DNA of 64,000 nt from positions 806,001-870,000 of the forward strand of contig NZ_JAHXPQ010000001.1 in assembly GCF_019391655.1 (NCBI RefSeq), read 5' to 3'. The notes below the pieces were generated by a model, which saw nothing but the letters and a program-made list of their open reading frames with translations, was not told where the DNA came from and did not search any database. Below are positions 8,145 to 18,085 of the stretch, in pieces (within the stretch, counting starts at the first letter, position 1; each line of letters starts with the position of its first letter). The position numbers were made by a program, and so were the translations under genes. The stretch comes from Mucilaginibacter rivuli. Its GTDB lineage: Bacteria; Bacteroidota; Bacteroidia; Sphingobacteriales; Sphingobacteriaceae.

Positions 8145-11100
8145 TTAAAAAGTTACGTTTAAGCCAACTGAAAAAATTCGGGGAGTTGGCCCGTTATTTT
8201 GAGGATCCCATAGGTCCCAATCGGGTGCATAAACAAACATGTTATTTGAGCTTGCAAATATTTTAGCGCTTTGCACGCCAATTTTTTGTAATAGGCTTTT
8301 GTTAAAATTATAGCCTAACGATACATTTTGAACCCTTACGAATGAAGATTTGCGCCAAACGTTGATGGTAGTACCTTCTGAGCCTGAGCTAAGGCGTGCA
8401 TAATTGTCAATTTGGTTGTCTGCTGTCCAGTAAGGTAAAACGTACGAACTCATGCGGGCAAAACCTACACTGCCGGGGTTATTAAGCGCCGAATTAAACT
8501 GCGTAAGCTGCCCGATAGAAGATACCAGCAGGATAGAAAGATCGAAGTTTTTATAGATGTTAAAATCGTTACGTAAGGACCAGTTGAATTGCCCCGTCTT
8601 TGAACCAAGAAATTGTTTATCATCATTGGTATAAACATGGTTGCCGTCAAGATCTTCCAGCTTAAAATCGCCGGGCTTAGCGCTGTAGGTGGCTGCTTCT
8701 GTAGCTTCGCTGGTTTTCCATACGCCCAAAATGTTATAGTCCCAAACGGCAGCAATATCATGGCCAATAAACCAGCCATTGCCAATGTCATTGTTCTCCA
8801 CCATGGTTGTATTGCCCGATGCATCAATAACCGGGTGAGCACCATATAAGTGAACAATTTTATTGCGGTTAACAAAAAAAGTACCGCTGGCATCCCAGTT
8901 AAAGTTTTTACTTTTCCAGATCTTTCCACTTAACGATATTTCGAAACCCCGGTTATTAACCTCCCCAACGTTTGTTAAAACGCTGGAGTTATTGCCGGCA
9001 AAGGTGGTTCCTGTAATAGGTATCTGCGAATCGTTATAGCCTTGCACTGCTAATAGCGCACGTTTTACTATTTGGTCGGTAGTTGAGCGGTTGTACACAT
9101 CAATACTGCCACTTAACCGATTATTAAACAGGGTAAAATCCAAACCGATGTTTGTACCTGTTGTACGTTCCCACTTTAAATCACTATTTTGAAGCGAGCT
9201 GCCAAATAATGTTGAATTGTTTGTTACCACACCTGCCGAACTTACAGTGGCATATTTACCGGTTGTAAGAATGGCCAATGCTAACGAAGGATCGGCAGTG
9301 CCGGTTGTTAAACGGTTACCGTTAGCACCATAACTTATACGTAATTTGGCGTAGTTAAGCCATTTAAACCTGTCGGCCTTCATAAAACTTTCGTCAGACA
9401 ATATCCAGGCGATAGCCGCCGAAGGGTAGGTTGACCGCGGATTATTCAAACCAAATACCGAGAACCCGTCGCGGCGGATGGTACCCGTCAATATATAACG
9501 GCCCAATAGCGAGTAATTGATACGCCCCATTAAGGCATCGGCGTTGTAAACGCGGTCGTCACTGCTTTCAACAGGTAAAGTTCCGGCACCAATGCTGTGC
9601 GAGCCTAATACATCACTCGGGGTTAAGCCTGAGTTTGCAGTAGCGGTATACCAGGTTTGATATTTTTCTTTATTTAATAAAGCTGTTATATCAATGTTAT
9701 GGATGCCAAAAGTTTTGTTCCAGTTTAATATGTTATCTATCTGGTATTTATACCTGTTTTCTGTGGTGCGCGATATCTCGCCACCCTTTAACTCATTAGG
9801 GTTAGCAACAGGGATAAAGTTTGAGTTGCGATAAGATTCGATATCAGGGCTGAAATTTACAGTGTATTGGATACCAAAAGGCAGCTTTACTTTGGCATAC
9901 AAGTTTGAAAACAGTGTATTTTGTATAGCGATGGTTTCATTATAAACTGTCGCCAAAAACGGGTTACGCTGATTTAAACCACTATCATCTGTATCAATAC
10001 GGCGTAAGCTGCCATCGGGATTATAAAAATCACCGTATGGCGATGAATTGATGATCTGGTTCCAGTCGGCTTCGTTGCCGCCTTCATCCCGGTTGGCAAA
10101 TTGTGAGGTAATACCAAAGGTGAGATATTTGGACGCTTTACCCTCAAAGTTTACACGGAAGCGGTAGTTTTTGTATTCGCCACCATTAATAAGGTTTTCA
10201 TTATCTGTAAAGTTTGCAGATACATAATAATTGGTAAGGTCTGTACGGCCGGAAACACTGGCCGTATAATCCTGGCGCAAGCCATTACGGAAAACAAGTT
10301 TACTCCAATCGGTAGTGTTACCTGCAAAATAATTTTTTATCTCGTTTGCCTGTAAGCCTAAGCGTTGCAACCAAACGGTAGTAGGGTCGCCGGTTGATGT
10401 ACCCATAAATTGTGCAAGGGTAACACCATCGGGCAAGGCGTTGGGGTTGCTGTAAAAATAATACGGATTGGTTGTATTTGAGCTACGGGCACCATCGGCA
10501 CGCCAGTTTAAAAAGCCTTCCGGGTCATAGTATTTCTGATTTTTTTGTAATTGTGATACGCCAACGTTCATATTAAAAGCAATTTGCGGAGGCCCGTTTT
10601 TACCCTTTTTTGTGGTAATAGCTACCACGCCCGATGCAGATGCCGAGCCATATACCGCAAGCGCGCTTGGATCGCGCAAAACATCCAGCCGCTCAATATC
10701 ATTTGGGTTGATATCCTGTATCTGCCCCTGAAAGATCACACCATCCAATACAATTAATGGCGTTGTATTAGCCGATAACGAAGCCTTACCGCGAATTTGC
10801 ATATCTCCGGCACCGCCACCTTTGGCAGATGTATTCATGGCTACGGTAATGCCCGGTACGTTGCCCCTGATGAGGTCGGTAACGCTTGTCGGGTTTTCGT
10901 TCTCTAATTTTTCGGCCTTAACGCTCGATATGGCGCCGGTAACATCTTTAACAGCCCGGGTACCGTAACCAATTACAACAATTTCGTTCAGTTGTTTGTT
11001 GGCATCGGTCAGGGTTACGTTTATGGTGGTTTTGTTGGCAATTTCTATCTCCTGAGTAGTAAAGCCCAGGCTGGCAAATACCAAAGTGCCGGTAGCGGGA

Positions 11101-11291
11101 GCATTGATGCTGTATTTACCATTAGCATCTGATGATACAGCGGTGGTGGTACCTTTAATTTTTACTGTTACGCCGGGAATGGTTATGCCCCCGGCATCTT
11201 TTATTGTTCCTTTAACGGCGATGTTTTGGGCATAAACGCTAAAATAACTTACTAATAAACTAATAATGAGTAGAGTAATTTGTTTTTTCAT
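8145..11291 (-). CDS. SusC/RagA-family TonB-linked outer membrane transporter
   Basis: A 1048-residue TonB-dependent transporter. It has a signal peptide to about residue 22, a carboxypeptidase-like domain (about 25-105: IKGTTTAVSSDANGKYSI), a plug with VVIGYGTRAVKDVTGAISSV and the SusC signature LDVLRDPSALAVYGSASASG at about 203-222, and a large barrel ending in GLNVTF. It pairs with the SusD-like lipoprotein 24 bp downstream. No ECF sigma/anti-sigma genes and no obvious -7 box were seen upstream, so its regulation is unclear. The imported substrate is unknown. Confidence 0.95.
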   Translation of the reverse strand: MKKQITLLIISLLVSYFSVYAQNIAVKGTIKDAGGITIPGVTVKIKGTTTAVSSDANGKYSINAPATGTLVFASLGFTTQEIEIANKTTINVTLTDANKQLNEIVVIGYGTRAVKDVTGAISSVKAEKLENENPTSVTDLIRGNVPGITVAMNTSAKGGGAGDMQIRGKASLSANTTPLIVLDGVIFQGQIQDINPNDIERLDVLRDPSALAVYGSASASGVVAITTKKGKNGPPQIAFNMNVGVSQLQKNQKYYDPEGFLNWRADGARSSNTTNPYYFYSNPNALPDGVTLAQFMGTSTGDPTTVWLQRLGLQANEIKNYFAGNTTDWSKLVFRNGLRQDYTASVSGRTDLTNYYVSANFTDNENLINGGEYKNYRFRVNFEGKASKYLTFGITSQFANRDEGGNEADWNQIINSSPYGDFYNPDGSLRRIDTDDSGLNQRNPFLATVYNETIAIQNTLFSNLYAKVKLPFGIQYTVNFSPDIESYRNSNFIPVANPNELKGGEISRTTENRYKYQIDNILNWNKTFGIHNIDITALLNKEKYQTWYTATANSGLTPSDVLGSHSIGAGTLPVESSDDRVYNADALMGRINYSLLGRYILTGTIRRDGFSVFGLNNPRSTYPSAAIAWILSDESFMKADRFKWLNYAKLRISYGANGNRLTTGTADPSLALAILTTGKYATVSSAGVVTNNSTLFGSSLQNSDLKWERTTGTNIGLDFTLFNNRLSGSIDVYNRSTTDQIVKRALLAVQGYNDSQIPITGTTFAGNNSSVLTNVGEVNNRGFEISLSGKIWKSKNFNWDASGTFFVNRNKIVHLYGAHPVIDASGNTTMVENNDIGNGWFIGHDIAAVWDYNILGVWKTSEATEAATYSAKPGDFKLEDLDGNHVYTNDDKQFLGSKTGQFNWSLRNDFNIYKNFDLSILLVSSIGQLTQFNSALNNPGSVGFARMSSYVLPYWTADNQIDNYARLSSGSEGTTINVWRKSSFVRVQNVSLGYNFNKSLLQKIGVQSAKIFASSNNMFVYAPDWDLWDPQNNGPTPRIFSVGLNVTF

Positions 11292-11894
11292 AATTTAAGT
11301 TTGTGTGTTAATTGGTTTGAACAATACAGTGATAGTTGTACTGTTATGAAAGGCCAAACCTTGTCTGGTTTTCATATGGTACGGCAAAAACCGCAGACTA
11401 ATAAATACGATCTGTCATTTAAGCATTACTAAGTTTACAATGGGAGTGACCCCGTTAATTGGCAGGGGTAAATTTAGGCGACATTAAATGATAAAAACAA
11501 GTAAAAAATTACGTAAATACTTGATAATTAGTATATTAATGTAATTTTTATACGCTTTAACAACAATGTTAAAATAACATAACATGTTGATTGGGTGCTG
11601 TATCGCAAACAATTATACGCTTTGTAAAAAAGGAGCGATACGGTTTATTAGCAATCAAAATTTTGTGATAAAGGCACTTTACAGTGTATTTTGTACACGC
11701 TAAAATCCCTTTTTAGTGGGAAAAAAGGCAATATGTGTCAGTTTGATAGTTATTATTTCGGCGTGAAAGTGGCAAATGATAATATTTGTTTAAGCTTTTT
11801 GATGAATATCTTAAACCCGAATACGATGTTTTACTAAAACGGGGGAGTGTCTGTACTATCCTGCAAATTACTATCTTAGATATTATTTAAAGCC
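11292..11894. other. A+T-rich intergenic region between divergent susC-like and cupin genes
   Basis: About 600 bp with no credible gene. It contains a small inverted repeat (ACAGT/ACTGT at about 11326-11345) and a 7-bp inverted repeat GTATCGC (11600-11606) / GCGATAC (11635-11641). I could not pick out a convincing Bacteroidota -7/-33 promoter for either flanking gene. It is long enough for regulatory sites or a small RNA, but I see no specific one. Confidence 0.4.
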
Positions 11895-12671
11895 ATGAGA
11901 AGAATTATTTTGTTGACAGCTATTTGCGGCTTTATCGCGTTTCGATCTGCTGCGCAATTAAAACCTATCCCCTCAGGTGTGTTTCATTGGGCTGAAATGC
12001 CGGTGACAAAGAGTAGCGATCGAGAAGGCCGGAAGATAACAAACGGTTCGACCGCCGAACTTGAACTTTTTGACATACATGCCACCACACAGTTTAAAGG
12101 TGCTGTAGCTAAACCGGGGCATGCGCAAACAGATATTGAAGAACTGATTTTTGTTAAAGAAGGTACCATGAAATTTACGATGGGCCCCACCGCTAAAGTT
12201 TTAGGCAAGGGCAGCATCATATTAATACCCCCGCACCAAATGCAGGCTATTGAAAACGTAGGTGATGGGCCGCTTACCTATTATGTAATGATGTTTAGAG
12301 CCAAAAAGCCGGTTGATATGGAGCGCTCTGCAAAGGCAGGAGGGCCGGTAATGTTAAATGCCGACTCGCTTAAATACGTAGCCTCGGCAAAGGGCGGGGG
12401 GATAAAATATTTTGACAGGCCAACCGCTATGCTGGGACATCTGGAAATGCACATTACCGAACTGAAGGGTAAAGGCCCGAGCCATGCTCCACATACCCAC
12501 CTTGATACCGAGTTAATTATTATGTTAGAGGGCGATACTGAAATGACCATTAACGGTAAAACTTATAATGGCACCGCCGGCGATATTTACCTGGCTAATA
12601 GTAACGAGATGCATGGTATTGGCAATGCTAAAGATGCACCATGCAAGTACCTTGCGATAAGGTGGTGGTAG
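11895..12671 (+). CDS. Secreted two-domain cupin protein
   Basis: A 258-residue bicupin with an N-terminal signal peptide (MRRIILLTAICGFIAF...AAQ). Two cupin barrels are visible: residues about 70-140 (GHAQTDIEELIFVKEGTMKF, then IPPHQMQAIEN) and about 190-258 (HAPHTHLDTELIIMLEGDTE, then NEMHGIGNA). The second barrel keeps the HxH...E...H metal set; the first has a weaker set. Overall layout resembles (S)-ureidoglycine aminohydrolase-like bicupins, but the export signal and the sugar-related neighbours make that activity doubtful. It is a lone plus-strand gene between two minus-strand blocks. Confidence 0.75.
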   Translation: MRRIILLTAICGFIAFRSAAQLKPIPSGVFHWAEMPVTKSSDREGRKITNGSTAELELFDIHATTQFKGAVAKPGHAQTDIEELIFVKEGTMKFTMGPTAKVLGKGSIILIPPHQMQAIENVGDGPLTYYVMMFRAKKPVDMERSAKAGGPVMLNADSLKYVASAKGGGIKYFDRPTAMLGHLEMHITELKGKGPSHAPHTHLDTELIIMLEGDTEMTINGKTYNGTAGDIYLANSNEMHGIGNAKDAPCKYLAIRWW

Positions 12672-12781
12672 TTTGTGTGCTCAACGCAGTGGATAAGCCA
12701 AATCAAGGCGGTAATGGTAGTTTGCCTGATATTGGTGCCCGGAAAATGATCTATCCCGATTATTGACTTAAATGATAAGAT

Positions 12782-14128
12782 TTACTTTACATTAAGCTCC
12801 AGTGTAGTACATAGAGGATCTAATTGGTCTGTAGTAAGTACAAGCCTGGTTCCTGACTGATCGTGCAGGATCTTTATCGGCATGCCCCCTAATACCTTAC
12901 CGGATGTAACCGTTTTGCCAATTTGGGGTAAGTTAATTTCGGATGAGCCATCAGGCATTTTTACAATATGAATGTATACTTTATTACCTTTTTGCGTAGC
13001 GCCGTAAAATCCATCGACAGGCTGAAACGGCCCTGGTCGGGTAGCATAAATGCTTTCTCCATATTTTTTCAGCCATGTGCCTACCTCTTTTAACCTGGCC
13101 ACATGCGCAGGCGGAATTACACCATCCGGGTCGGGGCCAATGTTCAATAACATATTGCCTCCCCGGTCAACCGTATTAACAAGCATGGTTATAATATCTT
13201 TTAACGACATGAGGTTTTGTGTTGTATTGTATCCCCAGCTCGATCCGTTAAGGTTTAAACATTTTTCCCATGGAATGGGGATAATTGGCCCTTTAACTGC
13301 CGCCCCGCCTTCGTTGGTTTCAAAATCACCAACCATGCCTGATCTTGGATTAATTACAATATCGGGCTGATATTTTCTAACCATCGCATTAAGTTTTAGC
13401 GGCTCCCAAAACCAGGCGGCATCCGCATCGCTGCCTTTGTGTGCCAGCCAGCCACCATCGTACCATAAAATATCAATCTTGCCATAGTTTTTCATTAACT
13501 CTTCAACTTGTCCATAAGTTTGCTTTTTCATCAAAGCTGCATTTTCGGGAAGCCCCTTTGGGTCAAAGTAGCCAGGGAAACGCCAATCGAGCGGTGAATA
13601 ATAGATGCCTGCTTTTAAACCAGCCTTTCGGCAAGCATTGGTATATTCCTTAACAAAATCGCGATGGGCCGCGGTTTCCCAGCTATCAAAATGGCGGTAA
13701 CTTGCCGCACTGTTCCACATAGCAAAACCATCATGGTGCCGTGATACCATAACCATGTATTTCATACCCGCATCTTTGGCAACCTTTGCCCATACATTGG
13801 CATCAAAATTTTTCGGCTTAAACTGATCAGCCAGTTTTGCATATTCATCAGCAGGTATCTTCTGATTGAACATCGTCCATTCTCCCGTGGCAGGTATCGC
13901 ATATAATCCCCAATGAATAAACATTCCGAATTTTTGGTCTTCCCACCATTGCATTTTTTCGGGCGGTAAATTTAAACCAGCGGCTGATACGCCGTTACCC
14001 GGGTTCTTTAAACCAGCATAATTTGCCTTTTCCATTGATTTTCGTTCATCTGCACCCATGTTTTGTGCATACACGCCAAACGGGAGGCTCAAAAACAATG
14101 ACATCAAAAGTTTAATTCCTGGTTTCAT
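12782..14128 (-). CDS. GH29 alpha-L-fucosidase
   Basis: A 448-residue secreted glycoside hydrolase. It has a signal peptide (to about residue 22), then GH29 landmarks: KFGMFIHWGLYAIPA, MVSRHHDGFAMW, and the nucleophile motif DILWYDGGW near residue 225, where the Asp in WYDG is the expected nucleophile. A family C-terminal region follows (PARLKEVGTW-like helix and a short beta domain). It removes terminal alpha-L-fucose from glycans in the periplasm. It lies 200 bp downstream of the dioxygenase/isomerase operon and may or may not be co-transcribed. The fucose linkage preference cannot be read from sequence. Confidence 0.92.
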   Translation of the reverse strand: MKPGIKLLMSLFLSLPFGVYAQNMGADERKSMEKANYAGLKNPGNGVSAAGLNLPPEKMQWWEDQKFGMFIHWGLYAIPATGEWTMFNQKIPADEYAKLADQFKPKNFDANVWAKVAKDAGMKYMVMVSRHHDGFAMWNSAASYRHFDSWETAAHRDFVKEYTNACRKAGLKAGIYYSPLDWRFPGYFDPKGLPENAALMKKQTYGQVEELMKNYGKIDILWYDGGWLAHKGSDADAAWFWEPLKLNAMVRKYQPDIVINPRSGMVGDFETNEGGAAVKGPIIPIPWEKCLNLNGSSWGYNTTQNLMSLKDIITMLVNTVDRGGNMLLNIGPDPDGVIPPAHVARLKEVGTWLKKYGESIYATRPGPFQPVDGFYGATQKGNKVYIHIVKMPDGSSEINLPQIGKTVTSGKVLGGMPIKILHDQSGTRLVLTTDQLDPLCTTLELNVK

Positions 14129-14324
14129 ACATTACTGTTTTTCCGGCACAGTAAGTTTTTTTCTTACCATGTTATACAGTTAAGACAAATAATATTGGAA
14201 ATATACTCTTAAAAAATATATTTGTTGTGGCAATTGTGTTATTTCAAACAATTGTATATCTCATCCGCATTTAATAACAGAATCTGTTACCAGGCCAGCA
14301 AATTGGTCAACAATAAATGTAGTA

Positions 14325-15149
14325 TTAAAAACCTAAGTACCGGCTTTTGAGTAAATTCATCATATAAACATTATTTGCCCACTGATCTGAGATGGGCTTT
14401 TGCGAATAAGGCAGGTGCACCATATAAGGGTATGGGCCAAACTCAGGAGTAATAGTTACCAAAGCATTAGCGTCAAGCCGCTTACGGTTAATAACCTTAT
14501 CCCACCAATTTAAATGATGTTGTAGTGCTTCCTGCCATTCGGGTGCTGCGGGATCGGGTACTTGCGGGCCTTCGGGATAACCAAGGCGGGCGTGTATATG
14601 TTCGGTACGTTCAATGGCTAAGGCCATTGCATCGGGTTGGTCCTCTAAAAAAGACTCTGCCACATTCACCCAGTGCGAGGCATCGAGTGTGATACGCAGG
14701 TTGGGCAGCCGCGTCAAATAATCAAAGGTAATATGTGCCGCAAAAGTAAACTTATTGCGGTGCGTTTCGTGTAATACTTCTACGCCACAGTCGGCAGTAT
14801 GCTTTGCCGCGCGTTCTACCAGCTTTTTATTCTGTTCAAAAGTAAAATAGTCTTTTCCTGTTTGCGAATCTATTTTTAGCGCTTTGTAAGGCTTTACCAT
14901 ATCAAGCCAGCCCGAGTAGTTATCAAAGTGTTTTGCAAAGTCGGCATCGTAAGTACCGTAATGCTGCGGGATAGCTATGAGGTTATGCTTTTCAAAATTA
15001 TCCCATGCTTCATCTAATTCGCTTATGGCAACATTGTTAGGGATGCCATATTCAACACCATCATAGCCTTCGTCTTTCACCTGTTGGCAAAATACGTTCC
15101 AGCTAATTTGCTCACATCCCCAACGGGGGCAAAAAAATTTAAGTTCCAA
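14325..15149 (-). CDS. Sugar phosphate isomerase/epimerase-like TIM-barrel protein
   Basis: A 274-residue protein of the xylose-isomerase-like TIM barrel superfamily (AP endonuclease 2 fold). Visible features are an N-terminal GYDGVEYGIP strand, an EVLHETHRNK strand with a metal-ligand Glu and His, ITLDASHW and HIHARLG metal-site strands, and a final TITPEFGP Glu. It starts 14 bp downstream of the PhyH dioxygenase stop and is the last gene of a four-gene operon. It probably isomerises, epimerises or dehydrates a sugar or inositol-type compound; the substrate is not known. Confidence 0.82.
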   Translation of the reverse strand: MELKFFCPRWGCEQISWNVFCQQVKDEGYDGVEYGIPNNVAISELDEAWDNFEKHNLIAIPQHYGTYDADFAKHFDNYSGWLDMVKPYKALKIDSQTGKDYFTFEQNKKLVERAAKHTADCGVEVLHETHRNKFTFAAHITFDYLTRLPNLRITLDASHWVNVAESFLEDQPDAMALAIERTEHIHARLGYPEGPQVPDPAAPEWQEALQHHLNWWDKVINRKRLDANALVTITPEFGPYPYMVHLPYSQKPISDQWANNVYMMNLLKSRYLGF

Positions 15150-15163
15150 TTTGCGGTATCCTG

Positions 15164-15994
15164 TTATTTTACTTTAAGCGTAATTTCGTCTTCCTTTTGC
15201 AGGAAATCTCTGTCGGCAGATAAACCTTTTGCTCCCGAAGCCATAATGGCATTATTGGGTACGGTTTGCACCGGTGTAATGCAGGACAAATTCTTTTCGC
15301 GGAAAGGCTTATTATAACTCAGGTTGTAAGCCGATATCATCGACCAACGCGGTTTATCGGAAGTATTAGCTTCGGACATGTGCAAGGTGTTCGGATGGAA
15401 GAACAACAGGTCGCCGGGTTCTAACTCAACATATACACGCTCAAAGCGACCAAGTGCTTCGTTTACAAAGTCCATATCGGCCCCCTGCTGCTCACCCACA
15501 AAACTATGTTCAATACGTCCTGTTTTATGTGAACCTTTCAGCACCTGTAAGCAACCGTTTTTTACAGTTGCTTCGGTAAGGGCAAGCATTACGCTGATGA
15601 GCGCATCGGGGAACAGGAACCCGTTTTTATACCAGTAACCATAATCCTGGTGCCATTCCCAGGCACCGCCTACCTGCGGCTCTTTCTGCATCAGTTTGGA
15701 GTGAAAATGACATACCTCACCCTCGCCAAGCAAATCCTGGATCGACTGCACCAACGCCTCGCTGCGGGTTAACAAACCATAGGCATCATCGCCGGGGGTA
15801 AACCAAAGCGTAAGTTTTGTGCGTTTGCCGGATTGATCGTTAAAATCAAAGGCTTTATTTTTCAGCACATCGTCGCCGGTGGCAATGCCGTAAAGCATGC
15901 CAACTTCTTCGCTGCTTAAAAAATTCTTTACAATAAGGTACCCGTCTTTATCGTATGCAGCTTTCTGTTCGGTGCTTAATTTCAGATCTTTCAT
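15164..15994 (-). CDS. Phytanoyl-CoA dioxygenase (PhyH) family Fe(II)/2-oxoglutarate oxygenase
   Basis: A 276-residue non-haem iron oxygenase. The iron ligands are visible: His115 and Asp117 in WHQDYGYW, and a distal His205 in HPNTLHMSEAN, with a downstream Arg in KPRWSMI likely binding 2-oxoglutarate. A GSH motif near residue 154 and PGDLLFFHP complete the family pattern. In an operon with two TIM-barrel isomerase-like proteins and a Gfo/Idh oxidoreductase, it probably hydroxylates a small molecule of a sugar or cyclitol pathway rather than phytanoyl-CoA. The gap to the preceding gene is 15 bp and to the next 14 bp. Confidence 0.85.
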   Translation of the reverse strand: MKDLKLSTEQKAAYDKDGYLIVKNFLSSEEVGMLYGIATGDDVLKNKAFDFNDQSGKRTKLTLWFTPGDDAYGLLTRSEALVQSIQDLLGEGEVCHFHSKLMQKEPQVGGAWEWHQDYGYWYKNGFLFPDALISVMLALTEATVKNGCLQVLKGSHKTGRIEHSFVGEQQGADMDFVNEALGRFERVYVELEPGDLLFFHPNTLHMSEANTSDKPRWSMISAYNLSYNKPFREKNLSCITPVQTVPNNAIMASGAKGLSADRDFLQKEDEITLKVK

Positions 15995-16009
15995 GGTATT
16001 TGATATTAT

Positions 16010-16927
16010 TTATGCGCCAATTGCTTTTAAGGTATCATCAACAAATCGTTTTGCACGCGGGATATCTTCCTCATCCAAATGCTCAATGATGATGGGAATA
16101 TTGGGATGCTTTTTAGAAAGCAATTTTAAATACAATGGGTAGTTGAGCACGCCCAAACCCGCAGCCGGTAATTCCACATCGCCGGCACCGCGGAAAGTGT
16201 GCGATTCTACAGCATCAATAGCAGCATGTTTTTCTTCGTTGCTTTCGGCTTGCTTAATGTCTTTGGCGTGGGCAATCTTTATCCTGTCCTGCAAAGCATC
16301 AAATATGCGGTAAAGCTCGGCATCAACATTTTTGATATTCGAACCGTTGAAGTAGTTTGTCGGGTCCATCAAAAGCCCTAAGCCCGGGTGGTCTATCTCG
16401 CGGAATAACCTTAACAACTGATCTACACTGCCAACTACATTGTTCACGTAGTTCTCTACCAAAAATACGGCATCGTGGTTCCATGCATATTCTGCAAGGT
16501 CTTTTATCACTGCCTTAATTTCCTGGAAAGCTTCTTCGGTCGCGTTCTTTTCGTGGAATACCCAATCGCTGCTGGGCTCATAAGTCCCGGTTTCGCTGAT
16601 CACGTAAGGTGTACCCAACTCGCGGGCAAACTTCAGGAGCGTTTTAACATACTCGATATTTTTACGCTTCTTTTCAGGGTCGGGAGAGATCAGGTTGGTA
16701 TATCCCGAAATAGCTACGATCTCGATATTGGCATCGCGAAAAGCATTGCGTATGGTACGTGCTGTTTCAACAGTTAACGTTTGTGGCAGGGTGTGCGGGT
16801 CGTTCAGATCAAAGTCTTTAAAGCTCAGATCAAGCTGAATGCAATTAAAGCCGTCTTTTTTTACTTTGCTGATGGTCTCTGCCAGGGTATATGGATAATA
16901 TCCATTAAAAATGCCTACTGATATCAT
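16010..16927 (-). CDS. Sugar phosphate isomerase/epimerase-like TIM-barrel protein
   Basis: A 305-residue TIM-barrel protein of the xylose-isomerase-like superfamily, distinct from its operon-mate at 14325-15149. Landmarks are GFNCIQLDLSF at the first strand, VAISGYTNL, VFLVENY with a catalytic-site Glu, LLMDPTNYF, IKIAHAKDI and a closing IIIEHLDEED. The Glu/Asp/His/Glu pattern suggests a divalent metal site. It is co-transcribed after the Gfo/Idh gene (9 bp gap). Paired isomerase-like and dehydrogenase-like genes are typical of inositol or unusual-sugar catabolism; the exact reaction is not known. Confidence 0.82.
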   Translation of the reverse strand: MISVGIFNGYYPYTLAETISKVKKDGFNCIQLDLSFKDFDLNDPHTLPQTLTVETARTIRNAFRDANIEIVAISGYTNLISPDPEKKRKNIEYVKTLLKFARELGTPYVISETGTYEPSSDWVFHEKNATEEAFQEIKAVIKDLAEYAWNHDAVFLVENYVNNVVGSVDQLLRLFREIDHPGLGLLMDPTNYFNGSNIKNVDAELYRIFDALQDRIKIAHAKDIKQAESNEEKHAAIDAVESHTFRGAGDVELPAAGLGVLNYPLYLKLLSKKHPNIPIIIEHLDEEDIPRAKRFVDDTLKAIGA

Positions 16928-16936
16928 TTCTTGTTT

Positions 16937-18046
16937 TTATTTAAGTTTTTTTAAGGTTTCGGATAATTTTACGGTTCGTTCCTCTTTTATGGACAGATAA
17001 AGTGCATCAATAACAGCCATGGTGTGCAGGTTATCGCGACCGTTTATTTCGGGCAGCGCATCCTCTTCAACGGCGCGCAGGAGCGATGCCATTGTACCTT
17101 CAAAAGCATCGGGGAACCAAACGGTGTCCCAGGTTGGCTCGATCCATTGATTGGGGAATTTACGGGTGGTGAATTTAATTGTGCTTAAGCCCTTTTCGGG
17201 GAATTTTGGCCAGCCTATTTCGCCGGTAGCCATACCTTCTGTGCCTTCAACCCGCCACCTGATGTACATGTCTTTTTGTGTGCCTTCGCCCTGCCATGCC
17301 CAAACATCATCGAGGCTGGTAGCCATTAAGCCATCAGCATATTGAAAAGTATATTGGGTAATGCCATCAATGTGATCAAATTTGGTACGTGGATCGCTCC
17401 GGGTTATGGCGGTTACCTTTTCGGGATCGCCAAATAAGTAACGGAAGGTATCGATATGGTGGATACCCATATTAAGCATTTCCAGGCGGTCGTATTTTTT
17501 CAAAAAATCCTGCCAGTGGGGGATGGCACGCATATCTATCGTAGCCAGTACGATCTCACCAAAATAATTATTGTTTAACAAGGTCTTTAACGCCCGGATA
17601 GATTGATCGTACCGCATATTGCTGTTAACTGCCAGTTTTACACCCGCCTGCTCGCAAAGCATCACGATCTCGTTGGCCTCTTCCAAATTCATGGCCAGTG
17701 GTTTTTGGCAGAGGATACCTTTAATATGGTCATTCTGCTTTACAGCCTCACGTACAATTTCCAGCTGCATATCCGGCGGCACGGCAATATCGATGATCTC
17801 GATGTTTTTATCTTTTAACAGCTGCTGCCACGAATCATACACATTGGGGATGTTAAACTCCTTTGCAACCTCTTCGGCATTTGCACGGTTGCGCGATGCG
17901 ATGCCATAGGAGTTGAAACCCGCGTTACGGTAAGCCACCAAATGGCAGCCGCGTACAATTGCCCCGGTGCCAATGGTGCCTATGCACCAATCTTTACGCA
18001 ATGGCATTTGGGCAGAGATATTTAAGTCTAAAGTAAATTCACGCAT
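16937..18046 (-). CDS. Gfo/Idh/MocA-family NAD(P)-dependent oxidoreductase
   Basis: A 369-residue oxidoreductase and first gene of the four-gene operon. The Rossmann fold starts at about residue 20 (WCIGTIGTGAIVRGCH), followed by IEIIDIAVPPDMQ and the conserved ILCQKPLAMNLEEA with the catalytic-site Lys-Pro. The C-terminal alpha/beta domain contains NMGIHHIDTFRYLFGDP, holding the usual Asp/His pair. Typical substrates are sugars or cyclitols oxidised to keto forms. The downstream genes (two TIM barrels and a PhyH oxygenase) suggest a dedicated catabolic route; which compound is unknown. Confidence 0.88.
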   Translation of the reverse strand: MREFTLDLNISAQMPLRKDWCIGTIGTGAIVRGCHLVAYRNAGFNSYGIASRNRANAEEVAKEFNIPNVYDSWQQLLKDKNIEIIDIAVPPDMQLEIVREAVKQNDHIKGILCQKPLAMNLEEANEIVMLCEQAGVKLAVNSNMRYDQSIRALKTLLNNNYFGEIVLATIDMRAIPHWQDFLKKYDRLEMLNMGIHHIDTFRYLFGDPEKVTAITRSDPRTKFDHIDGITQYTFQYADGLMATSLDDVWAWQGEGTQKDMYIRWRVEGTEGMATGEIGWPKFPEKGLSTIKFTTRKFPNQWIEPTWDTVWFPDAFEGTMASLLRAVEEDALPEINGRDNLHTMAVIDALYLSIKEERTVKLSETLKKLK

Positions 18047-18085
18047 AATTTAGATTTACTTCAACAGGCAAGGTTGATTAAGCTG

